From contig JBELHA010000034.1 of NCBI GenBank assembly GCA_042091695.1, forward strand, positions 1 through 34,551: a stretch of DNA of 34,551 nucleotides. Reading direction: 5' to 3'. The notes below the pieces were generated by a model, which saw only the letters and a list, made by a program, of their open reading frames with translations, was not told the origin of the DNA and searched no databases. Below, piece by piece: positions 15,678-23,235 of the stretch; positions within the stretch are counted from its first letter, which is position 1, and every line of letters begins with the position of its first letter. Position numbers and translations under genes: made by a program. This DNA comes from Flavicella sp042091695. Lineage in GTDB: Bacteria; Bacteroidota; Bacteroidia; Flavobacteriales; Flavobacteriaceae.

Positions 15678-16967
15678 ATGACAACAAATTTCGTAGAAGA
15701 ACTAACGTGGAGAGGGATGTTACACGACATCATGCCTGGAACTGAAGACCAACTAAACAAAGAAGTTACAGCAGGATATATCGGTTTTGACCCCACTGCG
15801 GACTCACTACATATAGGAAGCTTGATTCCAATCATTATATTGATGCATTTCCAAAAAGCTGGACACAAACCTATCGCCTTGGTAGGAGGTGCTACAGGTA
15901 TGATTGGAGACCCCTCAGGAAAATCTGCGGAACGCAATCTTTTGGACGAAGAAGCACTCAACAAAAATGTCGCTGGTGTAAAAAGCCAATTAGAACGTTT
16001 TTTAGATTTTAATGGAGACAGTGAAAACGCAGCGGAGTTGGTAAATAACTACGACTGGATGAAAGAATTTTCGCTTATCGATTTTGTGAGAGATATCGGA
16101 AAACACCTGACCGTAAACTACATGATGGCAAAAGAATCTGTCAAGAAAAGAGTAAGTGGAGAAGGAGACGGAATGTCATTTACGGAATTCACCTACCAAT
16201 TATTTCAAGGATACGACTTCTTACACTTATACGAGAACAAAAACTGTAAATTACAAATGGGTGGTTCTGACCAATGGGGAAACATCACCACAGGTACAGA
16301 ATTAGTACGTCGAAAAGCACAAGGGAAAGCCTATGCAATGACCTGCCCATTGATCACCAAAGCAGACGGAACGAAGTTTGGAAAATCGGAAGGAGGAAAT
16401 ATCTGGTTGGACAAGGGGCGTACCTCTGTATACAAATTTTACCAATACTGGCTGAACTCTTCGGATGAAGACTCTATAAGCTTTATTAAAAAGTTCACCT
16501 TCCTAGACAAAGAAACAATTGAAAAACTCATCGCTGAACACGCAGAAGCTCCTCACATGCGTTTGCTACAAAAAACAATCGCAAAAGAAGTAACGGTATT
16601 AGTACACTCAGAGGAAGATTATGAAAATGCAGTAAAAGCGTCTTCTATCTTGTTTGGTAAGGCAACTGCTGAAGCACTAAAATCATTGGACGAACAAACC
16701 TTCTTAGACGTATTCGACGGAGTTCCCCAAGCAGAGGTAACGAGAGAACAGATCAACAATGGTTTTGAAATCATTCCTGCCTTTGCAGAAACAGGCTTCT
16801 TAAAATCCAATGGGGAAGCAAGAAGAGCCTTGAAAGAAAACGCGATATCAGTCAACAAAGAAAAGGTAAAAGAAGATTTTAAAATCACAGAAAACGACCT
16901 TATAGCTGACAAATATGTGTTGCTACAAAAAGGGAAGAAAAACTATTACCTCCTAAAAATAAAATAG
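15678..16967 (+). CDS. tyrS: Tyrosyl-tRNA synthetase
   Basis: Class I aminoacyl-tRNA synthetase that charges tRNA-Tyr. The 429 residues match bacterial TyrRS. The N-terminal catalytic domain has YIGFDPTADSLHIGSL with the HIGH motif as HIGS at H45. QMGGSDQWGNI near residue 194 is the tyrosine-binding region, and the KMSKS motif reads KFGKS at 233-237. The C-terminal part after residue 350 is an S4-type RNA-binding domain (SNGEARRALKENAISVNKEKV). It stands alone, with its own promoter and a strong terminator just after the stop. No T-box-like leader is present. Confidence 0.97.
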   Translation: MTTNFVEELTWRGMLHDIMPGTEDQLNKEVTAGYIGFDPTADSLHIGSLIPIIILMHFQKAGHKPIALVGGATGMIGDPSGKSAERNLLDEEALNKNVAGVKSQLERFLDFNGDSENAAELVNNYDWMKEFSLIDFVRDIGKHLTVNYMMAKESVKKRVSGEGDGMSFTEFTYQLFQGYDFLHLYENKNCKLQMGGSDQWGNITTGTELVRRKAQGKAYAMTCPLITKADGTKFGKSEGGNIWLDKGRTSVYKFYQYWLNSSDEDSISFIKKFTFLDKETIEKLIAEHAEAPHMRLLQKTIAKEVTVLVHSEEDYENAVKASSILFGKATAEALKSLDEQTFLDVFDGVPQAEVTREQINNGFEIIPAFAETGFLKSNGEARRALKENAISVNKEKVKEDFKITENDLIADKYVLLQKGKKNYYLLKIK

Positions 16968-16981
16968 AAAAACACCTATAC

Positions 16982-17012
16982 AAAGCGCTTGAATGATTCA
17001 AGCGCTTTTTTT
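16982..17012 (+). terminator. Intrinsic terminator of tyrS
   Basis: Arms AAAGCGCTTGAAT (16982-16994) and ATTCAAGCGCTTT (16996-17008) pair perfectly around a single central G, followed by a T-run to 17012. It ends at the stop codon of the convergent regulator gene and may work weakly for that gene too. Confidence 0.88.
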
Positions 17013-17757
17013 ATTTCTTATCCGACAATGCCGCCAGTTTAGCATCCAACTGATTGATACGATCTTCTAATTTACTAGCACTAGTTGGCATGCGTTTGTA
17101 GAGTACGTTTGCTACTTTCCAAAAATATACTTTGCCATTGCGATCTAACTCTAAAGGAGGAATATGTGCATGATCCGCTTTTAAAATAAAAGAACCTTTA
17201 GAAGATGCATACCTACGAACACACAACACATCTTCACACAACACCAAAACCACATCGTTTTCCTCTAAATCGCCTGCTTCGCATTGCTCTCCAATAACTA
17301 CATCACCTGGATACACCCCCTCTTCATTGGACACCATATACAAATCCTGCACCTCAAAAGCCAACAAACCAGTTCGCTCCTCAACAGGTAGCGACAGTTT
17401 TGGTAAAGATTCATAGGAAGCATTCCCTACAAAAGAACTTTTAAATTCGGACATATTCAAAGCATCTACAAAAGGAACTTGTACTAATTTTGATTTTACA
17501 ATCTGGTTTACATCTGTAGTAATCGCATCGTTGAACCGCAACAACTCATTGACAGTGATTTCCTTCGTCAAGATCGCATCAATAGAAATGCTAAAATAAT
17601 TAGCAACTTTTATAATTGTCGCTATCTTAGGTTCACTCCTACCCTCCTCATAAGCCCCAAGAGTCGCACGTTTCAATTCAAATATATCAGCAAAAGCCTG
17701 TTGACTTAACCTCTTAATCCCTCGTAATTTTTTTATATTTTTTCCAAAAAAAGACAT
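17011..17757 (-). CDS. XRE-type regulator with LexA/S24-like C-domain, Ser-Lys dyad not evident
   Basis: DNA-binding regulator of 248 residues. An XRE helix-turn-helix occupies about residues 6-65 (LSQQAFADIFELKRATLGAYEEG, recognition helix around 29-38). A LexA/cI-like S24 domain follows at about 90-220. In the self-cleaving family the active site reads as Ser before Met and a downstream Lys. Here the aligned positions look like Y140-M141 and R181, so self-cleavage seems unlikely and the domain may act in dimerisation or ligand sensing. A short coiled coil (SKLEDRINQLDAKLAAL) ends it. It is divergent from the pspA operon across 178 bp and is the natural candidate for controlling it and itself; that is inference from position. 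Confidence 0.82.
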   Translation of the reverse strand: MSFFGKNIKKLRGIKRLSQQAFADIFELKRATLGAYEEGRSEPKIATIIKVANYFSISIDAILTKEITVNELLRFNDAITTDVNQIVKSKLVQVPFVDALNMSEFKSSFVGNASYESLPKLSLPVEERTGLLAFEVQDLYMVSNEEGVYPGDVVIGEQCEAGDLEENDVVLVLCEDVLCVRRYASSKGSFILKADHAHIPPLELDRNGKVYFWKVANVLYKRMPTSASKLEDRINQLDAKLAALSDKK

Positions 17758-17758
17758 A

Positions 17759-17874
17759 TTTTGCTAATTTTATTTGCAATTATAGTTTTTATATGTATAT
17801 TTGAACCATCAAAGAGCACAAAACTGTTCTCAAAGATACAGTAAATAAGTATAAAACTAAAAATATTAGCAAAA
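17759..17874. promoter_or_regulatory. Inverted pair of TTTTGCTAAT elements flanking the divergent promoter region
   Basis: TTTTGCTAAT at 17759-17768 recurs in inverted orientation as ATTAGCAAAA at 17865-17874. One copy touches the start codon of the XRE regulator, and the other lies downstream of the pspA-operon promoter. They could be operator sites for the regulator; this is untested. Confidence 0.35.
17773..17803 (+). promoter_or_regulatory. Promoter of the pspA/polyamine gene run
   Basis: TTTG (17773-17776), 19-bp spacer and perfect -7 box TATATTTG (17796-17803): the best Bacteroidota consensus promoter in the window. It implies a leader of about 125-130 bases before the ATG at 17936. 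Confidence 0.65.
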
Positions 17875-17935
17875 TGTAAAAAAACAGAACATTCCCCTAA
17901 AAAATTTGTAATATTAGATAAAATATAAAAACAGC

Positions 17936-18334
17936 ATGGAAACACATTTTAACTCAATCAAAAACCACCTCTTAGAACTCAATTACAGTATCACTCATGA
18001 AGATAAAGAGGACGGTGTCATTGTGATACAAAAGCTAGAGGAAGGAATCAACAACCTAATTTTAGGGATCGCCAACCCAATCCTTATCATGGAGCAGTTT
18101 ATCTTTAAAGTTAACAATGAAAACAATCGTATTTTTAAAGAATTACTACAGAAAAATAGAGACATCGTTCATGGAGCCTTTGTACTGGATGAAAGTGGAG
18201 AAAAGGTCATCTTTAGAGACACTCTACAAATTGAAAACCTAGACCGAAACGAACTAGAAGGCTCTATCAACTCATTGAGCTTATTATTGAGCGAATATTC
18301 AGAAAACATCATTGCTTTTTCTAAAGCATCTTAA
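17936..18334 (+). CDS. Small YbjN-like / DUF2170 (YjfI)-like protein
   Basis: Acidic cytoplasmic protein of 132 residues with the look of the YbjN/type III chaperone alpha-beta fold: a first helix (HFNSIKNHLLELNY), a strand pair with GVIVIQKLEEGINNLILGIANPILIMEQFIF, then KELLQKNRDIVHGAFVLDESGEKVIFRDTLQIENL and a long C-terminal helix. There are no catalytic residues or membrane segments. The length and the place just before a PspA gene match E. coli YjfI (DUF2170, before YjfJ), which is the main reason for that label. A chaperone or adaptor role for PspA is inference. It is the first gene of the run, 19 bp before pspA. Confidence 0.65.
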   Translation: METHFNSIKNHLLELNYSITHEDKEDGVIVIQKLEEGINNLILGIANPILIMEQFIFKVNNENNRIFKELLQKNRDIVHGAFVLDESGEKVIFRDTLQIENLDRNELEGSINSLSLLLSEYSENIIAFSKAS

Positions 18335-18353
18335 CACATTAAAAAACAAAATT

Positions 18354-19052
18354 ATGAACATATTTAGAAGATTATTTAACGTAGGAAAATCAGAAGCACA
18401 CGCTGCAATTGATAAAATTGAAGACCCAATCAAAATGACAGAACAGGGGATTCGCGACATGAAAAAAGACTTGACAGAAGCACTGGAAGGACTTGCACAG
18501 GTAAAAGCCATGTTGATCCGTTCACAAAACGAAAAAAAACAATTTGAAATCAAGGCTAAAGACTACCAAAACAAAGCAATGTTGATTTTGCAGAAAGTGC
18601 AAAAAGAAGAATTAAACGCTGCAGATGGTGATAGATTGGCAACTGAAGCTTTGACTAAAAAAGACGAAAACCAAGGGCACGTTGACAGAAGCAACATTGA
18701 AATTGAAAAATTCTCCAAATCTGTCGCTCAATTAGAATCGAGTGTAGGTTCGCTCAGAAGCAACATCAGCAAATGGGAAAACGAATTGAAAACCCTTAAA
18801 GCAAGAGTCAAAGTTTCCAAAGCTACCAAAAACCTCAACAAGCAAATGGCTGCTATCGATAGCTCTAGCACCGTAAATATGTTGGAAAAGATGAAAGAAA
18901 AAGTAACAGAAGAAGAAGCATTGTCAGAAGCTTATGGCGACATTGCCAACGAATCCAAGAGTGTAGATGACGAAATTGATAAGGTATTGGGAGACAAAAG
19001 CAGCAAAACTTCTAACGACCTAGACGCATTGAAAAAACAAATGGGTTTGTAA
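18354..19052 (+). CDS. PspA/IM30 family membrane-stress protein
   Basis: Peripheral inner-membrane protein of 232 residues, starting at the ATG at 18354 (MNIFRRLFNVGKSEAHAAIDKIEDPIKMTEQ). An in-frame upstream Met would overlap the previous gene and lacks family support. The N-terminal amphipathic helix, the DKIEDP motif and a nearly continuous charged coiled coil through residue 200 are the hallmarks of PspA, Vipp1/IM30 and YjfJ. These proteins polymerise on damaged membranes and, in Psp systems, keep proton leak in check. There is no PspF-type activator nearby. The neighbours (DUF2170-like before; DUF4178-like, lipoprotein and DUF350 after) point to the YjfJ branch. A hairpin terminator follows the gene. 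Confidence 0.9.
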   Translation: MNIFRRLFNVGKSEAHAAIDKIEDPIKMTEQGIRDMKKDLTEALEGLAQVKAMLIRSQNEKKQFEIKAKDYQNKAMLILQKVQKEELNAADGDRLATEALTKKDENQGHVDRSNIEIEKFSKSVAQLESSVGSLRSNISKWENELKTLKARVKVSKATKNLNKQMAAIDSSSTVNMLEKMKEKVTEEEALSEAYGDIANESKSVDDEIDKVLGDKSSKTSNDLDALKKQMGL

Positions 19053-19066
19053 ACCTTTATAAAATC

Positions 19067-19094
19067 ACCCCCGAGCTGTTGCTTAGGGGTTTTT
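19067..19094 (+). terminator. Intrinsic terminator or attenuator between pspA and the DUF4178-like gene
   Basis: Stem 19067-19076 / 19081-19090 (ACCCC...GAGC with GCTT.GGGGT, one mismatch and one G-T pair), loop TGTT, then TTTTT. In the middle of a same-strand run it would lower expression of the downstream genes relative to pspA. Confidence 0.6.
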
Positions 19095-19121
19095 AACTAT
19101 TTCAAACCGAAACGTAACAAT

Positions 19122-19664
19122 ATGGGACTATTTGACCTATTTAAAAAGAAAAACGAAAGACATTACGACCCGACCAATATCGGTATCCGAGATCTTGGGA
19201 AAGGCTATATTTTTGAACTACAGACAGAAACATGGTCTGTAACTTCTCTATTTGAATACGACTGGGGAGATAATTTTTTCACCAGAGAATTTGTCATTAA
19301 AAATGGAGATACTGAACGCTTTTTACACATTGAAGAAGACGGAAGTCTTGTGGTAACTCTCTCAGAAAAAGTAAAACTTCGCAAATTAGGAGCCGTTGTT
19401 TGTGACTATATTGACAAGAATCAAAAACCACCTAAGAAGATCGTGTTTGAAGGCATTATCTACTATTTAGACGAAACGAGCCCAGGCTATTGCAAGGAAG
19501 TGGATGCGTCTAATTGGGAGGAACTCGTCTCTTACGACTACCTCGATGAAGAGGAACAAAAAACACTCTGTATCGAACAATATGGAGACGACGAATTTGA
19601 AGCTAGCAAAGGAGAAATCATTGATGAACTCGCTGTTTCTAATATTTTACCTATGGAAGCATAG
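19122..19664 (+). CDS. DUF4178-like protein (YjfK-position)
   Basis: Soluble acidic protein of 180 residues, beginning MGLFDLFKKKNE, a short amphipathic start much like that of membrane-associated Psp partners. The core is beta-rich: GIRDLGKGYIFELQTETWSVTSLFEYDW, then ERFLHIEEDGSLVVTLSEKV, GIIYYLDETSPGYC and WEELVSYDYLD. This W-x-V / FLHIEEDG / YYLDE pattern fits DUF4178, which is often found near PspA and polyamine genes; E. coli YjfK (DUF2491) holds the equivalent place. No active-site motif is visible. The gene follows the hairpin after pspA by 27 bp and precedes the lipoprotein gene by 39 bp. Confidence 0.65.
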   Translation: MGLFDLFKKKNERHYDPTNIGIRDLGKGYIFELQTETWSVTSLFEYDWGDNFFTREFVIKNGDTERFLHIEEDGSLVVTLSEKVKLRKLGAVVCDYIDKNQKPPKKIVFEGIIYYLDETSPGYCKEVDASNWEELVSYDYLDEEEQKTLCIEQYGDDEFEASKGEIIDELAVSNILPMEA

Positions 19665-19679
19665 GTCTGTAAAAAAGAC

Positions 19680-19687
19680 TATATTTG
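19680..19687 (+). promoter_or_regulatory. Possible internal promoter (-7 box) before the lipoprotein gene
   Basis: TATATTTG, an exact TAnnTTTG match, 16 bp before the ATG at 19704. No -33 TTG at standard spacing. It could give the second half of the gene run its own transcript. Confidence 0.4.
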
Positions 19688-19703
19688 GATTAAAATAAAC
19701 ACC

Positions 19704-20498
19704 ATGAAAGCGCTTAAAAACCTACTAATTCTCTCGTCAGTTATCTTATTGACCGCCTGTGGAGAATCAAAACAACCCTATATAAAATCTCCGCTCGACA
19801 TCCTCATTACTAAAAACATGAATGTCAATAATTACAGTGTAATTCTGGCCGACATGGACTACAGAGAAGACACGGATGCCTATTACCACAAATACAGAGT
19901 GATCAAACAAAAGCCTGGAGCAGTCAATGTTGAAGGTGAAGGAGAGTTTGATGTGGAACTTACCGATTGGCAACGGGTATCAGATATCACCTTTGAACAA
20001 TACAAAAACGACCTTGGAATGACTGTTTTGTCTAAAAAAGACGGAGTACTCAACAAAAAATCAGCTCCCGCAGGTTATGGTAATTATGTCGGTAATAAAA
20101 AGTATGGCTCTTGGCAAAACAATAGCAGTGGTTCTTCTTTTTGGGTTTTTTATGGACAATACAGTTTTATGAGAAGTATGTTCGGAATGGGTAGCAACAG
20201 GTATTACAGAAACGACTACGACTACTATAGACGTAACTATTATGGTTCTAGAAGCTTTTATGGGAGAACAAACCGTTACGGAACCTCAACCTACAACAAC
20301 AGAAATTCAACTTGGAGCTCAAAACCCAAAACATTTAAAGACAGGGTGCGAAGTAAAGTGAGTAGAAGTGCTGCGGCGTCTAGCTCTAGAAAATACAGTT
20401 CTAGCAGCAGCTATGGATCTCAAAAAACAACCAGAAGCTACAACCGATTCAGTAACTCAAGTTCTTCTCGATCTCGAAGTGGAGGCTTTGGAAAATAG
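19704..20498 (+). CDS. Lipoprotein with Ser/Arg/Tyr/Gly-rich low-complexity tail (YjfM/DUF1190-like position)
   Basis: Protein of 264 residues with a lipoprotein signal (MKALKNLLILSSVILLTAC, Cys19). Residues about 30-130 form a compact domain (DILITKNMNVNNYSVILADMDY, then YYHKYRVIKQKPG). From about residue 135 the chain becomes low complexity: first aromatic and Gly/Ser (GSSFWVFYGQYSF), then Tyr/Arg/Asn (NDYDYYRRNYYGSRSFYG), and finally Ser/Arg, ending RSRSGGFGK. E. coli YjfM and YgiB (DUF1190) are lipoproteins with similar Ser/Gly/Phe-rich ends, so a functional analogue is plausible, though I cannot show homology of the folded part. It lies between the DUF4178-like and DUF350 genes. The basic tail could bind acidic envelope polymers. 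Confidence 0.7.
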   Translation: MKALKNLLILSSVILLTACGESKQPYIKSPLDILITKNMNVNNYSVILADMDYREDTDAYYHKYRVIKQKPGAVNVEGEGEFDVELTDWQRVSDITFEQYKNDLGMTVLSKKDGVLNKKSAPAGYGNYVGNKKYGSWQNNSSGSSFWVFYGQYSFMRSMFGMGSNRYYRNDYDYYRRNYYGSRSFYGRTNRYGTSTYNNRNSTWSSKPKTFKDRVRSKVSRSAAASSSRKYSSSSSYGSQKTTRSYNRFSNSSSSRSRSGGFGK

Positions 20499-20527
20499 TA
20501 TAGACTTTTCTTAAAACAAAAAAAAAC

Positions 20528-21397
20528 ATGAATACAGCTTTTAACAGTATCGAGTTCCTTCATTCATTTGGATACATCCTCAGTGGTTTTATCATTTTTA
20601 TCATCGGTAAATTTGCCTATAAAATCTTACACCCTTCTACCAACATTCAAGAAGAACTGGTAGAAAAAGACAATTTTTCTTTTATCCTTTCTTATGTGGG
20701 CTATTTTTCTGCATTGACCATCGCTATCGGAGGTGCTATCGTAGGAGAAAGTTTTGACTTTTGGACGGATATACAACATATATTTATCTACGGCATCCTA
20801 GCAATCTTTTTATTACTGATAGCTGCCTGGATCAGCAATAAGGTTATTCTTAGAAAATTTGACCTTAAAAAAGAAATCATCGAGGACAAAAACGAAGGGT
20901 CTGGAATTATTGAAGCTGCCATCTATGTGGCTAATGGTTTGATACTATACGGTGCACTATTGGGCGAATCTGAATCTTTACTTGAGGGACTTACCACTTT
21001 TGTTGCCTACTGGGCTATCGGAAATATCGTATTGATTCTCGCTTCAAAAATATTCATCACTTGGATGCGTTACGACATTCACGATGCCGTAGAAAAAGAC
21101 AATGTCGCAGCAGGAGTAAGTTTTGCAGGAGCCATCTTAGCCATAGGAATCATCACAATGAATGCAATATTAGACCCTTTTGAAGACTGGACTACAACAC
21201 TGATTGACATCAGTATTCAAAGTGCCATTGGAATTGTATTGCTACCCATAATGCGTTTGTTTGCCGATAAGATTCTCTTACCGGGACGCTCTTTGACAGA
21301 TGAAATTATCAACCAAGAAAAAGCAAATGTCGGAGCCGGGTTGATAGAAGCATTCGCTTATATAGCCTCTGCCACACTCATCACATGGAGTATCTAA
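20528..21397 (+). CDS. Tandem DUF350 (YjfL-like) membrane protein
   Basis: Inner-membrane protein of 289 residues with about eight hydrophobic segments. E. coli YjfL (DUF350) has about 130 residues and four segments, so this is two units in one chain. The duplication is visible: V45-E-K-D-N in the first half matches V188-E-K-D-N in the second, and GIIEAAIYVAN at 126 matches GLIEAFAYIAS at about 271, both with an offset of 143-145 residues. Polar residues inside the membrane (the Glu of IIEA and LIEA) suggest a transport or lipid role; the function is unknown. Its last 13 bases overlap the spermidine synthase gene, indicating tight coupling. Confidence 0.88.
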   Translation: MNTAFNSIEFLHSFGYILSGFIIFIIGKFAYKILHPSTNIQEELVEKDNFSFILSYVGYFSALTIAIGGAIVGESFDFWTDIQHIFIYGILAIFLLLIAAWISNKVILRKFDLKKEIIEDKNEGSGIIEAAIYVANGLILYGALLGESESLLEGLTTFVAYWAIGNIVLILASKIFITWMRYDIHDAVEKDNVAAGVSFAGAILAIGIITMNAILDPFEDWTTTLIDISIQSAIGIVLLPIMRLFADKILLPGRSLTDEIINQEKANVGAGLIEAFAYIASATLITWSI

Positions 21398-22941
21398 AGA
21401 AAAATTCTTTTGTCCTAAAAGCAGCTATTTTTGCTACGGGATTCGCTGGGATAGTCGCAGAGTACATATTGTCTACTTTAGCTACCTATTTTATTGGAAA
21501 TTCTATTTTCCAATGGACTATGATTGTCTCTCTGATGTTATTCTGTATGGGACTAGGAAGTCGATTGAGTAAGTTGATCACCAACAACCTTATTCAAAAC
21601 TTCCTACTTTTAGAAGCCGGTTTGTCCTTACTCGTAGCTTTTTCTTCGGTACTCGTATATACATTAGCTGCTGTAAGCGACTATTATGGTATTGTAATCT
21701 ACGGACTGAGCATGACCGTAGGATTACTAATCGGTCTTGAAATACCCTTGGTCGTTCGTATCAACAAAGAGTACGAGGACTTAAAGAGTAATATTTCATC
21801 TATACTCGAAAAAGACTATTATGGAAGTTTGGTCGGAGGTGTATTTTTTGCCTTTGTAGGATTGCCAATACTCGGATTGTCCTATACCCCATTTGTTTTG
21901 GGAATCATCAACTTTTTAGTAGCAGTAATTGTATTGTACCGTTTTAATGACAATATAAAACCTCAAAAAGCAAGACGTCTCAAGGCAGGATTGCTCTTAG
22001 TATTTGCGACATTACTTCTAGGGATTACGTATACAGAACCAATCATTCAGTGGGGAGAACAAAAGAAATACAAAGACAAAGTAGTCTATTCCGAACAGAG
22101 CAAATACCAAAAGATTGTACTGACCGAATGGAAAGACGAACATTGGCTGTACCTCAACGGAAACCTTCAGTTTTGTTCATTGGATGAGAAAATGTACCAC
22201 GAACCTTTGGTACACCCAATCATGCAACTCCACCCCAACCCACAACGTGTATTGATACTCGGTGGTGGTGATGGCTGTGCTGTACGAGAACTCCTCAAAT
22301 ATGAGCAAGTACAAAAAATAGACATGGTCGATTTAGACCCCAAGATGACAGAGCTCGGAAGCAAACATCCAACACTGATTGAAATCAATAAGGGGAGTAT
22401 GCACAGTGAAAAATTGAGTATCTACAACAAGGATGCCTACATTCATTTAGAGGCAAATCTAGATGCTTTTTACGATGTCATTATTGCAGATCTTCCTGAC
22501 CCTAGAAACATTGAATTGGGACGCTTGTATTCACATGAATTTTACACACTTTGCCATAGAAAACTCAGACCCAATGGACTCATCATCACACAGGCTGGAA
22601 GTCCTTATTTTGCAACAAATGCTTTCAACTGCATAGACAAAACTATTCAATCAGCGGGATTCAATACGGTCAAAATGCACAACCAAGTACTCTCTATGGG
22701 AGAATGGGGATGGATATTGGGAACTAAAAACAAGGCACTCAGTTCAAAAAACCTGAAAACAAAATTGCAAAAGCTAGAATTTGAAAAGATTGAAACCCGA
22801 TGGATCAATACAGAAGCAATGCAATTAATAACCTCCTTTGGAAAAGAATTTCACAACACACAAGACGCTGTTGAAGTCAATAAAATCCACAATCCTGTCT
22901 TGTACCAATACTACCTCAAAGGAAATTGGGATATCTATTAA
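21385..22941 (+). CDS. Membrane-anchored spermidine synthase (polyamine aminopropyltransferase)
   Basis: Protein of 518 residues in two parts. The first 225 or so hold about seven hydrophobic segments. The remainder is a spermidine-synthase domain: WLYLNGNLQFCSLDE, ALVHP-type motif EPLVHPIMQ, the AdoMet loop LGGGDGCAVRELLKY at 292-306, MVDLDPKM, and the catalytic DLPDPRN starting at D369. These show transfer of an aminopropyl group from decarboxylated AdoMet to putrescine or another amine. The active site should face the cytoplasm, close to the membrane. The next gene encodes the AdoMet decarboxylase that makes the donor. The gene starts inside the end of the DUF350 gene (13-nt overlap). The acceptor is not certain; it may be a non-standard amine. 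Confidence 0.9.
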   Translation: MEYLKKNSFVLKAAIFATGFAGIVAEYILSTLATYFIGNSIFQWTMIVSLMLFCMGLGSRLSKLITNNLIQNFLLLEAGLSLLVAFSSVLVYTLAAVSDYYGIVIYGLSMTVGLLIGLEIPLVVRINKEYEDLKSNISSILEKDYYGSLVGGVFFAFVGLPILGLSYTPFVLGIINFLVAVIVLYRFNDNIKPQKARRLKAGLLLVFATLLLGITYTEPIIQWGEQKKYKDKVVYSEQSKYQKIVLTEWKDEHWLYLNGNLQFCSLDEKMYHEPLVHPIMQLHPNPQRVLILGGGDGCAVRELLKYEQVQKIDMVDLDPKMTELGSKHPTLIEINKGSMHSEKLSIYNKDAYIHLEANLDAFYDVIIADLPDPRNIELGRLYSHEFYTLCHRKLRPNGLIITQAGSPYFATNAFNCIDKTIQSAGFNTVKMHNQVLSMGEWGWILGTKNKALSSKNLKTKLQKLEFEKIETRWINTEAMQLITSFGKEFHNTQDAVEVNKIHNPVLYQYYLKGNWDIY

Positions 22942-22944
22942 TTT

Positions 22945-23235
22945 ATGCAGACAAAATACAAACATATAGAAGCCAACATCTACAATCATTCCTTTTGGTC
23001 TGACTGTACAGAACCTGATATCTTAAAGGAAAGATATGAGACACTTTTAAAAGAAAGTGGTTTTAGCATCATACTGTTCAACGAACACCATTTTCCAGAG
23101 AAAGGATATACCTGCTTTTGGTTATTAGGCGAAAGTCATTTGGCCATACATACCTTTCCTGAAGGCGGAAAAAGTTACATCGAACTCAGTAGCTGCAACC
23201 TAGAGAAATTAGACCAGTTTAAAAACGCATTGTAA
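22945..23235 (+). CDS. S-adenosylmethionine decarboxylase, SpeH type, short C-terminus
   Basis: Pyruvoyl enzyme that makes decarboxylated AdoMet, the aminopropyl donor for the synthase encoded 3 bp upstream. The self-cleavage site is E63-S64 in LLGESHLAIHTFPEGG, where Ser64 becomes the pyruvoyl group. His69 and Cys84 (in ELSSCN) are the expected processing and proton-donor residues. So the active site is complete, but the chain has only 96 residues against about 115-130 for typical SpeH. It stops 12 residues after Cys84 and lacks the usual C-terminal helix and strand. No frameshift is obvious in the 45 bp before the channel gene. It may be a lineage-specific short form. Confidence 0.88.
   Translation: MQTKYKHIEANIYNHSFWSDCTEPDILKERYETLLKESGFSIILFNEHHFPEKGYTCFWLLGESHLAIHTFPEGGKSYIELSSCNLEKLDQFKNAL

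Noticed and set aside
17812..17832. AGAGCA...TGTTCT imperfect dyad as an SOS-type operator
   Set aside because: One arm is mismatched, the Bacteroidota LexA site is not known to me to have this form, and the operon genes are not SOS genes.
17733..17945. 70-residue minus-strand frame in the region between the XRE regulator and the pspA run
   Set aside because: It overlaps the regulator start, crosses the consensus promoter, and its Phe/Ile/Asn-rich product is what AT-rich noncoding DNA gives.
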